From positions 1 to 23,694 of the IMG/VR virus record IMGVR_UViG_3300034418_000629: a DNA stretch of 23,694 nucleotides. One strand, written 5' to 3'. The stretch is from a virus. Both the position numbers and the translations under genes were made by a program. Positions within the stretch are counted from its first letter, which is position 1. The number at the start of each line of letters is the position of its first letter. The notes beneath the pieces were generated by a model. The model did not search any database, was not told the DNA's origin, and saw only the letters and a program-made list of their open reading frames with translations. Below are positions 8,066 to 15,638 of this stretch, in pieces.

Positions 8066-8428
8066 ATGGAAGAAAATGAATTTACAGCAATAGAAGAAGA
8101 TGATTTCGTTATACGTGTAAGACCTTTCAAAGACAGAAAGGGTTCATGGAATGGTGAGATTGACCTAGCAATTATAACCCAGCCAGAAAACAGCTTTGAC
8201 GATGAAGATTACTTTCAACTGACACACTTCTGCAAGATGCTTGCATCCACTGTACCAATCATGGAATACAATGAAGAACTTCGTAATTTAGTTCACGAAT
8301 ATGTTACAGATATTGTTGACAAAGAGAAGGAGTATCTGGTAGAACTAGAGGAAGGCCCAACTGTTGTGGACAGAGAAGACAATATTATTACTATTGACTT
8401 TGGTACTAAGACGAAAGGAAGTGCATGA
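8066..8428 (+). CDS. hypothetical acidic protein, 120 aa
   Basis: The ATG at 8066 is preceded by AAGGAG at 8051-8056, 9 bases away. The GTG at 8060 would sit too close to it. The protein is acidic throughout (MEENEFTAIEEDDF at the start, VELEEGPTVVDRED near the end), soluble and without a recognised domain. It ends in an ATGATGA overlap with the DUF3310 gene. Position suggests an accessory protein of the replication operon; no function can be assigned. Confidence 0.7.
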   Translation: MEENEFTAIEEDDFVIRVRPFKDRKGSWNGEIDLAIITQPENSFDDEDYFQLTHFCKMLASTVPIMEYNEELRNLVHEYVTDIVDKEKEYLVELEEGPTVVDREDNIITIDFGTKTKGSA

Positions 8429-8718
8429 TGACAAGCTACAAAAAAATTATGGAAGAGTTAGATGCTACTGCCAATCGTGTAGTAGATAAACTAGATATGG
8501 TAAATAGTCCACCTCACTACAATGAGTCTGGCATTGAATGCATTGACGCTATTGCTGCAGCTACAGGAGAGGGCTTTGAGTTTTATCTACAGGGTAATAT
8601 CATGAAGTACCTGTGGCGATATCGCTACAAGAACGGTACGGAAGACTTAAAGAAAGCCCGTTGGTATTTGGACAAACTGATAGTAGAAACAGAGGGTCTA
8701 TACAATGATGAGAGTTAA
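8425..8718 (+). CDS. DUF3310 domain protein, 97 aa
   Basis: Residues about 25-92 carry the pattern typical of DUF3310: VNSPPHYNESGIECIDAI, then FEFYLQGNIMKYLWRYRYKNG and EDLKKARWYLDKL. This small domain is widespread in phages. In T7 the related gp1.7 has been reported as a nucleotide kinase, but whether this short version has such activity is unknown. The start is either the ATG at 8425 or the one at 8428; both follow AAAGGAA at 8414-8420. Its place just before the ribonucleotide reductase is consistent with a role in nucleotide metabolism. Confidence 0.85.
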   Translation: MMTSYKKIMEELDATANRVVDKLDMVNSPPHYNESGIECIDAIAAATGEGFEFYLQGNIMKYLWRYRYKNGTEDLKKARWYLDKLIVETEGLYNDES

Positions 8719-8866
8719 AGTGTTTATTACCATTGATGTAGACCCTGACGAATACCCTGTACCTGCAGATGAAAACGTAGGGGAAGAGATAGAAGAAGGC
8801 ATACGTGAATACTTCTATGACATAGACGGTGCAGATATACGCAACATTAAAATAATACAGGAGTAA
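8705..8866 (+). CDS. small conserved-type protein, 53 aa
   Basis: The frame opens at ATG ATG (8705/8708) inside the end of the DUF3310 gene (14-base overlap) and ends at TAA 8864-8866, only 4 bases before the reductase start. The product begins MMRVKVFITIDVDPDEYPVP and continues with an acidic helix (VGEEIEEGIREYF) and a DIDGADIRNIKII strand. This reads as a compact alpha/beta mini-protein. Similar short proteins with the VDPDE(Y/F)P motif are, as I recall, common in marine phages, without known function. Filling the whole gap between two genes is the main evidence that it is real. Confidence 0.75.
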   Translation: MMRVKVFITIDVDPDEYPVPADENVGEEIEEGIREYFYDIDGADIRNIKIIQE

Positions 8867-8870
8867 CTTT

Positions 8871-10814
8871 ATGTTAAGCAATCATTTACCTACAGACTAC
8901 CAGAACTTCATTGCGTTATCTCGCTACGCAAGGTGGAAAGAGAAAGAACAAAGGCGAGAGACATGGACTGAAACGGTAACACGATACTTTGATTACATGG
9001 AGAGCCATCTAAAGGCAAACCATAAGTATAAGTTACCAGTTGAACTGCGCTTAGAATTAGAAGATGCAGTACTAAACCAAGACATCATGCCAAGCATGAG
9101 AGCCTTAATGACATCTGGACCAGCACTGGACCGTTGCCATGTAGGTGGATACAATTGTTCATATGTACCCATTGATAGCCCACGTGCATTTGATGAGACA
9201 ATGTACATCTTAATGTGTGGCACTGGCGTTGGCTTCTCAGTAGAACGTCATCACGTTGAGAAGTTACCTATTGTGAATGAAGATATGCATGATACAGACA
9301 CAATCATCAAGGTAGGTGACAGCCGCCCCGGTTGGGCTAAGTCACTGAAGGAACTGATTGCCATGCTGTACACTGGACAGATTCCTAAGTGGGATGTATC
9401 AGAGGTACGCCCTGCAGGTGCAAGGCTCAAGACATTCGGTGGTCGTGCCAGTGGCCCTGCCCCACTAGAAGAACTGTTTGAGTTTATCATTGATAAGTTC
9501 AAGGCAGCAAAAGGTCGTAGGCTCTACCCTGTTGAGTGTCACGATATCATGTGTAAGATTGGTGAGGTTGTAGTTGTCGGAGGGGTCAGACGAAGCGCAC
9601 TCATTAGCCTATCAAACCTGAATGATGACCAGATGAGTCATGCTAAAGCAGGTATGTGGTGGGAAAACGAAGGACAACGTGCGCTTGCAAACAACAGCGT
9701 TGCCTACAAAGAGAAGCCGCAGATGGGTACATTCATGCGTGAATGGCTGTCACTGTACGAGAGTAAGTCTGGTGAGCGTGGCATATTCAACCGTCAGTCT
9801 GCACAAGTACAAGCAGCTAAGAATGGCAGACGGGATGCTAACCAAGACTTTGGGTGTAACCCATGTAGTGAAATTATCTTGCGTCCATACCAGTTCTGTA
9901 ACTTGTCTGAGGTAGTTGTACGTGAGGGTGACACACATGAAACACTCACTGAGAAAGTACGCTTGGCTACAATCTTGGGTACGTTCCAATCTACTCTGAC
10001 TAGCTTCAAGTATCTACGTAAGATATGGAAGAATAACACAGAGGAAGAACGGCTGTTGGGTGTATCACTAACAGGTATCTTAGACAATCAATTGATGTCA
10101 GGTAAGTCTGCTAGTCTTGGTACAAACATTGGTGCTACTCTTGAAGCACTGAAGGATGTAGCAATCAATGCAAACAAGAATATGGCAGCTAAGTTAAAGA
10201 TACCACAGTCAACCGCCATCACATGTGTTAAGCCTAGTGGTACAGTATCACAGTTGGTAGACAGTGCATCAGGTATTCATGCCCGTCATAACCCTTACTA
10301 CATTCGTACTGTTCGTGGTGATAACAAAGACCCACTAACACAGTTTATGATTGCACAGGGTATTCCATCAGAGCCGGATGTCATGAAGCCTGACTCAACT
10401 ACAGTGTTCAGCTTCCCAATGAAGTCACCTATGGGTGCGGTAACACGTACTGAGATGACAGCTATTGAGCAGCTTGAGTTGTGGCTACTGTATCAACGTC
10501 ATTGGTGTGAGCATAAACCTTCAGTCACAATCTCTGTGAAGGAAGATGAGTGGATGGATGTAGGCTCATGGGTGTATGAACACTTTGATGAAGTGTCAGG
10601 CATCAGCTTCCTACCGTTCAGTGAGCATACTTACAAGCAAGCACCTTATCAGGATTGTACAGAAGAAGAGTACAAAGAGATGAAGGCAAACATGCCATCA
10701 GCTATTGATTGGGTACTGCTGAGTGACTTTGAGAAGGAAGACACTACATCAGGTGGACGTGAGTTGGCATGTACTGCTGGCGTTTGTGAAGTAGTGGACA
10801 TCAGTGCAGCATAA
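8871..10814 (+). CDS. nrdJ: ribonucleoside-triphosphate reductase, class II (adenosylcobalamin-dependent), monomeric type
   Basis: The 647-aa enzyme matches monomeric B12-dependent reductases of the Lactobacillus RTPR type. It converts ribonucleotides to deoxyribonucleotides for phage DNA synthesis and needs cobalamin from the host. Visible residues are Cys96 (GGYNCSYVP, redox Cys), Cys332 and Glu334 (NPCSEI, thiyl-radical Cys and its partner), Cys343 (QFCNLSEV, second redox Cys) and the C-terminal shuttle pair Cys634/Cys639 (CTAGVC). Other family stretches include MCGTGVGFSVER, VRPAGARLKTFGGRASGP and GGVRRSALISLSN. CAGGAG at 8858-8863 precedes the ATG by 7 bases. Being monomeric and oxygen-independent, it needs no partner subunit, which suits a compact phage genome. 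Confidence 0.96.
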   Translation: MLSNHLPTDYQNFIALSRYARWKEKEQRRETWTETVTRYFDYMESHLKANHKYKLPVELRLELEDAVLNQDIMPSMRALMTSGPALDRCHVGGYNCSYVPIDSPRAFDETMYILMCGTGVGFSVERHHVEKLPIVNEDMHDTDTIIKVGDSRPGWAKSLKELIAMLYTGQIPKWDVSEVRPAGARLKTFGGRASGPAPLEELFEFIIDKFKAAKGRRLYPVECHDIMCKIGEVVVVGGVRRSALISLSNLNDDQMSHAKAGMWWENEGQRALANNSVAYKEKPQMGTFMREWLSLYESKSGERGIFNRQSAQVQAAKNGRRDANQDFGCNPCSEIILRPYQFCNLSEVVVREGDTHETLTEKVRLATILGTFQSTLTSFKYLRKIWKNNTEEERLLGVSLTGILDNQLMSGKSASLGTNIGATLEALKDVAINANKNMAAKLKIPQSTAITCVKPSGTVSQLVDSASGIHARHNPYYIRTVRGDNKDPLTQFMIAQGIPSEPDVMKPDSTTVFSFPMKSPMGAVTRTEMTAIEQLELWLLYQRHWCEHKPSVTISVKEDEWMDVGSWVYEHFDEVSGISFLPFSEHTYKQAPYQDCTEEEYKEMKANMPSAIDWVLLSDFEKEDTTSGGRELACTAGVCEVVDISAA

Positions 10815-10972
10815 TGTGGGAGTACTGGTGTAAAGCAATGGGCAGCAAGGCATATGATGACGATGACAAAGCAAACAAAGTAGCAATACTTAGAACTGCT
10901 TGGGTTATCCTTCATGTCCTTGCTTGCCTAGCCATCATTATGCACAATACGCAGAAGATGGGTTGGTGGTAA
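10814..10972 (+). CDS. small membrane protein, 52 aa
   Basis: The ATG at 10814 overlaps the reductase stop (TAATG). The product starts MWEYWCKAMGSKAYDDDDKA, a conserved-looking head, followed by one predicted membrane helix (about residues 27-44, TAWVILHVLACLAIIMHN) and a short WW-ending tail. It is a single-pass inner-membrane protein of unknown role. Small proteins of this form recur in marine phages in my memory. The tight coupling to the reductase gene and the clean membrane segment support it. Confidence 0.7.
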   Translation: MWEYWCKAMGSKAYDDDDKANKVAILRTAWVILHVLACLAIIMHNTQKMGWW

Positions 10973-11085
10973 GAATAAAATATACGTTGGTACTTTCTGT
11001 AGACCCTTTAATTCAAGAGGCCACTTATGAGTGCCGCAGCACTAGTGGTAGGGATAGGCCGGGAAAGCTAAGAGAATGGATGTGA
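10966..11085 (+). CDS. possible small protein, 39 aa, GTG start
   Basis: An open frame from GTG 10966 (overlapping the upstream stop) to TGA 11083-11085 encodes VRIKYTLVLSVDP followed by a polar tail. Its start resembles the start of the 53-aa protein at 8705 (MRVKVFITIDVDP), so it could be a diverged or decayed copy. There is no strong ribosome-binding site, and the C-terminal half does not resemble the other copy. The stretch 10973-11124 otherwise holds only two mini-frames (14 codons from 11029, 18 codons from 11076), which I do not call. Confidence 0.3.
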   Translation: MVRIKYTLVLSVDPLIQEATYECRSTSGRDRPGKLREWM

Positions 11086-11124
11086 GACTGCCAACACATT
11101 ATAAGGACAAAGAAAAGGAAGAAA

Positions 11125-11415
11125 ATGCTTGACGATACAGGACAGTTTACATTACTATGGTGGCAATGGTGGTTGCTTGCAATGGTTACACTTAACACAG
11201 CTTTGAATACCGTTGTATTTTTTAAGCACAGATTTAAAAAAACAGAGTATAATAAACCTAAGAAAAAACAAGGTAGGCCAAAGATACCTATTAACATGAA
11301 TAGATTTTCTAAAGACTGCCACAAACTAAGCATACGACAGCTTTCTAAAAAGTATAAAATATCGCTAGGAAAAGCACATAGTATAATGAAACAAGTTAAA
11401 GGAGACAAAAAATGA
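11125..11415 (+). CDS. membrane-anchored helix-turn-helix protein, 96 aa
   Basis: AAGGAAG just upstream supports the ATG at 11125. Residues about 10-33 (LLWWQWWLLAMVTLNTALNTVVFF) form one membrane helix. A basic linker follows with an AT-hook-like core (KKKQGRPK, 47-54). Residues about 68-90 (LSIRQLSKKYKISLGKAHSIM) read as a resolvase/Hin-type helix-turn-helix. The order suggests a DNA-binding domain held at the inner face of the membrane. Function is not known; possibilities are a regulator, a DNA-membrane tether or an anti-defence factor. It overlaps the next gene by 4 bases. Confidence 0.7.
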   Translation: MLDDTGQFTLLWWQWWLLAMVTLNTALNTVVFFKHRFKKTEYNKPKKKQGRPKIPINMNRFSKDCHKLSIRQLSKKYKISLGKAHSIMKQVKGDKK

Positions 11416-11660
11416 GTTTACGGCAGGTACTTATCAACGCTTCCCGGTCACACTTTGCTGGTCATATAAATAAACACCTCGCAAATATTGAGGTGCTATT
11501 AGAAAACCCAGCAGGTATAGGTGAGCATCAGGATATATTAGAGTCAATAGAAATAGAGTTAGAACAAGTGGCTAACTACCACGATAAGCTAGAGATGCTA
11601 AGTAAGTTCTTTATTGTACAAGAAGAGGATACTGCAGATGACTCTGGAACAGCAAGCTAA
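11412..11660 (+). CDS. conserved-type hypothetical protein, 82 aa
   Basis: The product is helical and acidic, with the segment HLANIEVLLENPAGIGEH followed by DILESIEIELEQVANYHDKL. I recall this motif from many marine phage proteins (NxEV...NPxGIGEHxD...I...YHDKLEM), but no function is known to me. The start overlaps the previous stop (ATGA) and is preceded by AAAGGAG. Its end overlaps the MazG-like gene. Pairing with MazG suggests a possible link to nucleotide or stress metabolism, which is inference only. Confidence 0.7.
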   Translation: MSLRQVLINASRSHFAGHINKHLANIEVLLENPAGIGEHQDILESIEIELEQVANYHDKLEMLSKFFIVQEEDTADDSGTAS

Positions 11661-12018
11661 ACAGTGGATGAAGGAGAAATATAAAGATATGGAAATGAAT
11701 GAGTACCAAATAAAGGCAGTAAAGTTTGCCATCTATCCAGCAACACACCGTATACTCTACCCTGCACTAGGACTTACAGGAGAGGCAGGTGAGGTAGCAA
11801 ACAAGGTAAAGAAGTTCATCAGGGATGGGGCAGATAAGGAAGCATTTGAGGTAAAGAAAGTAGAGATTGCCTCAGAGATTGGTGACGTACTTTGGTACTG
11901 TGCCAACCTAGCTAACGACTTAGGCTTTACGTTGTCAGAGATTGCACAGGAAAATTACAGCAAGCTGGCTGACAGGGAGAGTAGAGGTAAGATAGGTGGG
12001 GACGGAGATAATCGTTAG
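11638..12018 (+). CDS. mazG: MazG-like nucleotide pyrophosphohydrolase
   Basis: The product is 126 aa from ATG 11638, which follows AAGAGG at 11623-11628. ATG 11689, after AAGGAG at 11671, is an alternative shorter start. The metal-binding pattern of all-alpha NTP pyrophosphohydrolases is present: Glu49-x2-Glu52 in LTGEAGEVANKVKKF and Glu80-x2-Asp83 in ASEIGDVLWYCANLA. The enzyme splits NTPs or dNTPs to NMPs and pyrophosphate. Phage MazG has been proposed to alter the host stress response or to recycle nucleotides from host DNA. It is the last gene of the + strand operon and is followed at once by a terminator. Confidence 0.9.
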   Translation: MTLEQQAKQWMKEKYKDMEMNEYQIKAVKFAIYPATHRILYPALGLTGEAGEVANKVKKFIRDGADKEAFEVKKVEIASEIGDVLWYCANLANDLGFTLSEIAQENYSKLADRESRGKIGGDGDNR

Positions 12019-12025
12019 ACATAAA

Positions 12026-12055
12026 AAGAGGGGGCTTAATTGCCCCCTTTGTTTT
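12026..12055. terminator. bidirectional intrinsic terminator between convergent operons
   Basis: The stem GGGGGC (12030-12035), loop TTAATT and GCCCCC (12042-12047) extend by A-U and G-U pairs on both sides. On the + strand the stem is followed by TTTGTTTT; on the - strand it is followed by TCTTTTTAT. It lies in the 35-base gap between the MazG-like gene and the 3' end of the late operon, so it can stop transcription from both directions. Confidence 0.92.
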
Positions 12056-15000
12056 AATCATACATTTCTTTTTTACTCAACTTGCCGACTTCATCATAGT
12101 ACTTTGCATAGTATATAAGTTCATCATAATTATAATCAGTGGTGCTTTCAGGCTTACCATTAACTTCGTGATACCTTGTGAAGGCTTTATCTCTAGCAAA
12201 CTTAGAATATTTTTTAAAGTCTGCCACTTCCAGAGGATTAAACCCATACTTTGATTTTAAATTTTGTTTCTGCAGCTTTGCTTTTCTTCTTGCAAACTGC
12301 TCAATATCCTGTTTGTACCTTGAAATAACATTGACCATCATATTTCTTTTCTCTAATGCAGTCATTTTTTCATAATCTTTAGAGTTTTGTAATATGGGGG
12401 TAACGTAATCTTCAATGTACTCACCAAAATGTTGGTTTAGTATTGCATCAGCTTCTGGCACACCAGTTTTACGCCCAATAATTTTCTTACTGACTTTTAT
12501 TTTTTCTAATTCTTTTTCAAACCAATTACGTCTTTCATTTTTTAAAATACCAGAAAACTGACGAGTTAAAGGTGTTGTTCTTCTTAGTACACCAGCACGT
12601 GTCGGTGTTTGATAAATCTCTGGTGCTGTTGTCCCCATACTTTCTGCTAAAAACTTTTGTAGTCTGAAGTTCATAGGCACACGAGCAAGTGACCTGTTTA
12701 GAAAAAGGCTAGTTAAATCAGTTATTTTGTTGTCTCTAACCAATCTTTCTTCATCCTCAGAAAGAAATGTATTATATAAGTCTTGACCTGCAGTAATTGG
12801 AATTGAATAAGTATTTACAATATTAGCAGCCATATTTACACCAATGCGCTTTAATGCTTCTGTACTATCCTTTGCATTTGCCATGTCTTCAACGGCTTTG
12901 TCAATAGCGTATATACCAAATCCAGCACGAAACTGCGTACCAGAAAGTGCTTGTAGACCCTCAGTAAAGAAACTGGTTTCACCCATAATAGGGTCACCAT
13001 CTCTGTGTCGTTTCATCATATCCGCAGCCCATAAATAGGGTGCTGCAGGAAAAAATGGTCGCATGTCAAAGGTGCTACCATCAGGCAGTTTACCTTCATA
13101 CCATTTTTCTCCAGCATACTCACTGTCTCTAAATGCTAAAGCACCATATAGACCTGCTGTGCCTACAAGTGCCTTAGAAACTTCTTCGTAATTATTTTCA
13201 TCTTTGACTAAAGATTTAAAACTACCCTGTAATAAATATAAAGGTGAATACTCATATGTAAAGCGAAGAGCATTTGCAATAAATCTTGGAAAAGGCACAA
13301 GGGATGTAGTCAAGAAAGGTGCGCTATGAGCAAGGTTAATCATGGCTTTTGCTGTAGAATTATCCGGTGTTCTTTGATATGTAAAGTACAGTGCCTCATC
13401 AATTGCAGTATCTAATACTTGCTTTCCTTGTTTAGTGTTAAATACGTCATTAAATTTACCATCACGAACAATGTTACGAAGATTAAAATCATCTTTGTTT
13501 AGAGTTTTTCCATCACGTATGCCTTTTGCATACTGTTCATTCAAACCTCTTTTTAAATTTCCTACAAAAGCTGCTCTTTTAAATACATTATCCGATGCAG
13601 TATTAAGAGCATTTAACTGCCTTCCCAAAGCACGTAGCTTACTTGTTCTAGCGGAATCTGGTATTGCACTATCAATAACATCCTGCATTTCTCTAAATAA
13701 CTGAGTAGATTTTTGTGCGAACCCACGTTTAAACATCTCTTCAATTGCTGCTGTTTCCTTTGTATTTATCATACCTACGGCAACAGCAAATATGTCTTCA
13801 TTTGGAGTGTCTGTAAAACCTGTTTTATACCCAAATTTTCCATTTGTTAATCCGTGTATAGAACGTGCAATACCTCTATCCAAACCTTTAGTAACTAAAT
13901 CTATACCAACACGGGATACACCAGATGCAGTATTACGAATAGTTGTGGCAGTTTGAGATGTCATAGCAGAACGTCTAAGTTCATCTGCTTTACGTAAACC
14001 TTCACGTAAATCTTCCATGAGATTTATACCAGACTTCTTTGCTTGCTCTTTATCCGCAACACCCAGCATGTCAAGAGCAGAACGTGTATCCCCTTTTTTT
14101 ATGTCTTCAGTAGCTTTCAGTATAAGTTCTTTTGTCTGTGTACTTAGATTAAATATATCATCACCAGCTACACCATTTAGACGTGAAAATATTCTGGATG
14201 CTGCACCTGCCTGTCCCAGCTTACGCGCAGCGTCTGAGATATCTGCCATAAATAGATTTGCAAAATCATCTCCAGTGATGTTATATTTATCAGTTAAACC
14301 TTTAAATATTTTTTCTGCTTCTTCAGGTTCATCTTTAGCTAATTTACGAACCGCATCTGCAACATACTCAGTAACACGTTTGTTGGGGTCTGATAAATCA
14401 ATATCAATTTTTCCATCTTTAACTAATTCTACTACAGCACCAAATATTCTTTTGTTTCTGCTTTCGTCAAAAGACAGTATAAAGTCTGGAGTAATACCAG
14501 CTTCTTCTGACAATTCTTCAAACTGCTCCTTACCTGCCTGAACCTGTTCTGGGTCAAGCGGTTTTTTCTCATCAACTGCCTTTCCTTTTTTAGCTTTTTT
14601 AGGGTCAAGAGAGGATAATATAGAACTTAAATCTTTTGCAACTACATCATTTTCTTTTAATATCTTATCAGCAGCTTCCTCTGCTTTCTCATTTCGGGCA
14701 ATAATAGACTTTTCTGCATCACCCAATAGGTCTCCAGTGTTTCTTTCAGCTACCTGTTTAACGCCGCCTTTTAGTCCATACAAACCAACAGCAGCAGGTA
14801 GCGCACCACTAACTGCACCTGTCAATAGTGTTTGACCTATATTATAGTCATCACGCAAGTCTGCTTCTAATTCTGTTTTTTGCGCTGCAATATCTTGCAA
14901 TGAACCTGCTACAGCCTCAACTCCAGCGGCTGTTTTTACAGGGTTAGCTGCAGCTAGGGCTAAAGCACGAGTAGGTGCTACCTTGGACAATGCAGACATA

Positions 15001-15632
15001 AGCACACTTTGAGTAGCGGCTTTAGCTGCTTGCGTAGCTGCAACACCACCTGCTTTACCTGCACCGGGCAGAAGTAGTCCAACATAAGTAGATGGTGCAG
15101 TCATAATACCTTCAGCATAGTCTCCGAAGGTTTCCCATCCACCACCATGAAAACTAGGTAAGTCCTGAAATGATGTATAAAGCAAACGATAATCTGCAAG
15201 TCTCTGCTTTGCTAGGTCACGTCTTTTTGCATCTAAGTCTGTCTTTCCAGTTGCGTCTGCCGCTAAACCAGAGACATAATTAAAATCTCCAGCAGCAGTC
15301 ATTTCATTTACGTTAAACTTACGAAAATGTTCAACAAATTCGTCCATAACATCTTCATCATCTACGTCAGTTACGCCTAATCTATCGTTTAAAAACCTCT
15401 TTGCTGCATTACGTAGGGCAGGATTTGCCTCCAAAGAATTACGTGTACGTGCAGCTTGGAAGTCATTTTCTTCATAGTTGTCATCAGAATAAGTGTCAAA
15501 TATACCACCGTCATCAATAGATGTACGTGTTTGAATGGCAGACATTTGTTCACTGACTGCTGCACTCGGCACTATAGGTTTTTTTGATTTCTCTTCTAGT
15601 ATGGAAGTAAAATCATCATCAAAAATACTCAC
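12054..15632 (-). CDS. large virion protein, probable internal/DNA-ejection protein, 1192 aa
   Basis: The start is GTG 15632 (SIFDDDF follows), with AAGG about 9 bases upstream. The N-terminal 60 residues are acidic. Residues about 180-290 are Gly/Ala-rich and hydrophobic (LLLPGAGKAGGVAATQAAK; LLTGAVSGALPAAVGLYGL) and could insert into membrane. The rest is helical and charged, with a segment near 775-800 (PFPRFIANALRFTYEYSPL) that I associate with large marine phage structural proteins. No lysozyme or transglycosylase motif was recognised. Size, last position in the late operon and membrane-active composition fit an internal core protein like T7 gp15/gp16. This is inference; the exact role is open. 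Confidence 0.75.
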   Translation of the reverse strand: MSIFDDDFTSILEEKSKKPIVPSAAVSEQMSAIQTRTSIDDGGIFDTYSDDNYEENDFQAARTRNSLEANPALRNAAKRFLNDRLGVTDVDDEDVMDEFVEHFRKFNVNEMTAAGDFNYVSGLAADATGKTDLDAKRRDLAKQRLADYRLLYTSFQDLPSFHGGGWETFGDYAEGIMTAPSTYVGLLLPGAGKAGGVAATQAAKAATQSVLMSALSKVAPTRALALAAANPVKTAAGVEAVAGSLQDIAAQKTELEADLRDDYNIGQTLLTGAVSGALPAAVGLYGLKGGVKQVAERNTGDLLGDAEKSIIARNEKAEEAADKILKENDVVAKDLSSILSSLDPKKAKKGKAVDEKKPLDPEQVQAGKEQFEELSEEAGITPDFILSFDESRNKRIFGAVVELVKDGKIDIDLSDPNKRVTEYVADAVRKLAKDEPEEAEKIFKGLTDKYNITGDDFANLFMADISDAARKLGQAGAASRIFSRLNGVAGDDIFNLSTQTKELILKATEDIKKGDTRSALDMLGVADKEQAKKSGINLMEDLREGLRKADELRRSAMTSQTATTIRNTASGVSRVGIDLVTKGLDRGIARSIHGLTNGKFGYKTGFTDTPNEDIFAVAVGMINTKETAAIEEMFKRGFAQKSTQLFREMQDVIDSAIPDSARTSKLRALGRQLNALNTASDNVFKRAAFVGNLKRGLNEQYAKGIRDGKTLNKDDFNLRNIVRDGKFNDVFNTKQGKQVLDTAIDEALYFTYQRTPDNSTAKAMINLAHSAPFLTTSLVPFPRFIANALRFTYEYSPLYLLQGSFKSLVKDENNYEEVSKALVGTAGLYGALAFRDSEYAGEKWYEGKLPDGSTFDMRPFFPAAPYLWAADMMKRHRDGDPIMGETSFFTEGLQALSGTQFRAGFGIYAIDKAVEDMANAKDSTEALKRIGVNMAANIVNTYSIPITAGQDLYNTFLSEDEERLVRDNKITDLTSLFLNRSLARVPMNFRLQKFLAESMGTTAPEIYQTPTRAGVLRRTTPLTRQFSGILKNERRNWFEKELEKIKVSKKIIGRKTGVPEADAILNQHFGEYIEDYVTPILQNSKDYEKMTALEKRNMMVNVISRYKQDIEQFARRKAKLQKQNLKSKYGFNPLEVADFKKYSKFARDKAFTRYHEVNGKPESTTDYNYDELIYYAKYYDEVGKLSKKEMYD

Positions 15633-15638
15633 GTTTTA

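Noticed and set aside
11029-11132. Two mini-frames (14 codons from 11029, 18 codons from 11076) that a -1 frameshift could join
   Set aside because: There is no slippery heptamer in the right phase at the overlap and the products are too short to judge.
14017-14541. Open frame of 174 codons on the + strand
   Set aside because: It lies fully inside the 1192-aa gene in antisense, has no ribosome-binding site and no recognisable domain.
15471-15499. - strand TTGACA-17-TATGAA inside the 1192-aa gene as a promoter
   Set aside because: The -10 box is poor and it would start transcription inside the gene; chance match in AT-rich DNA.
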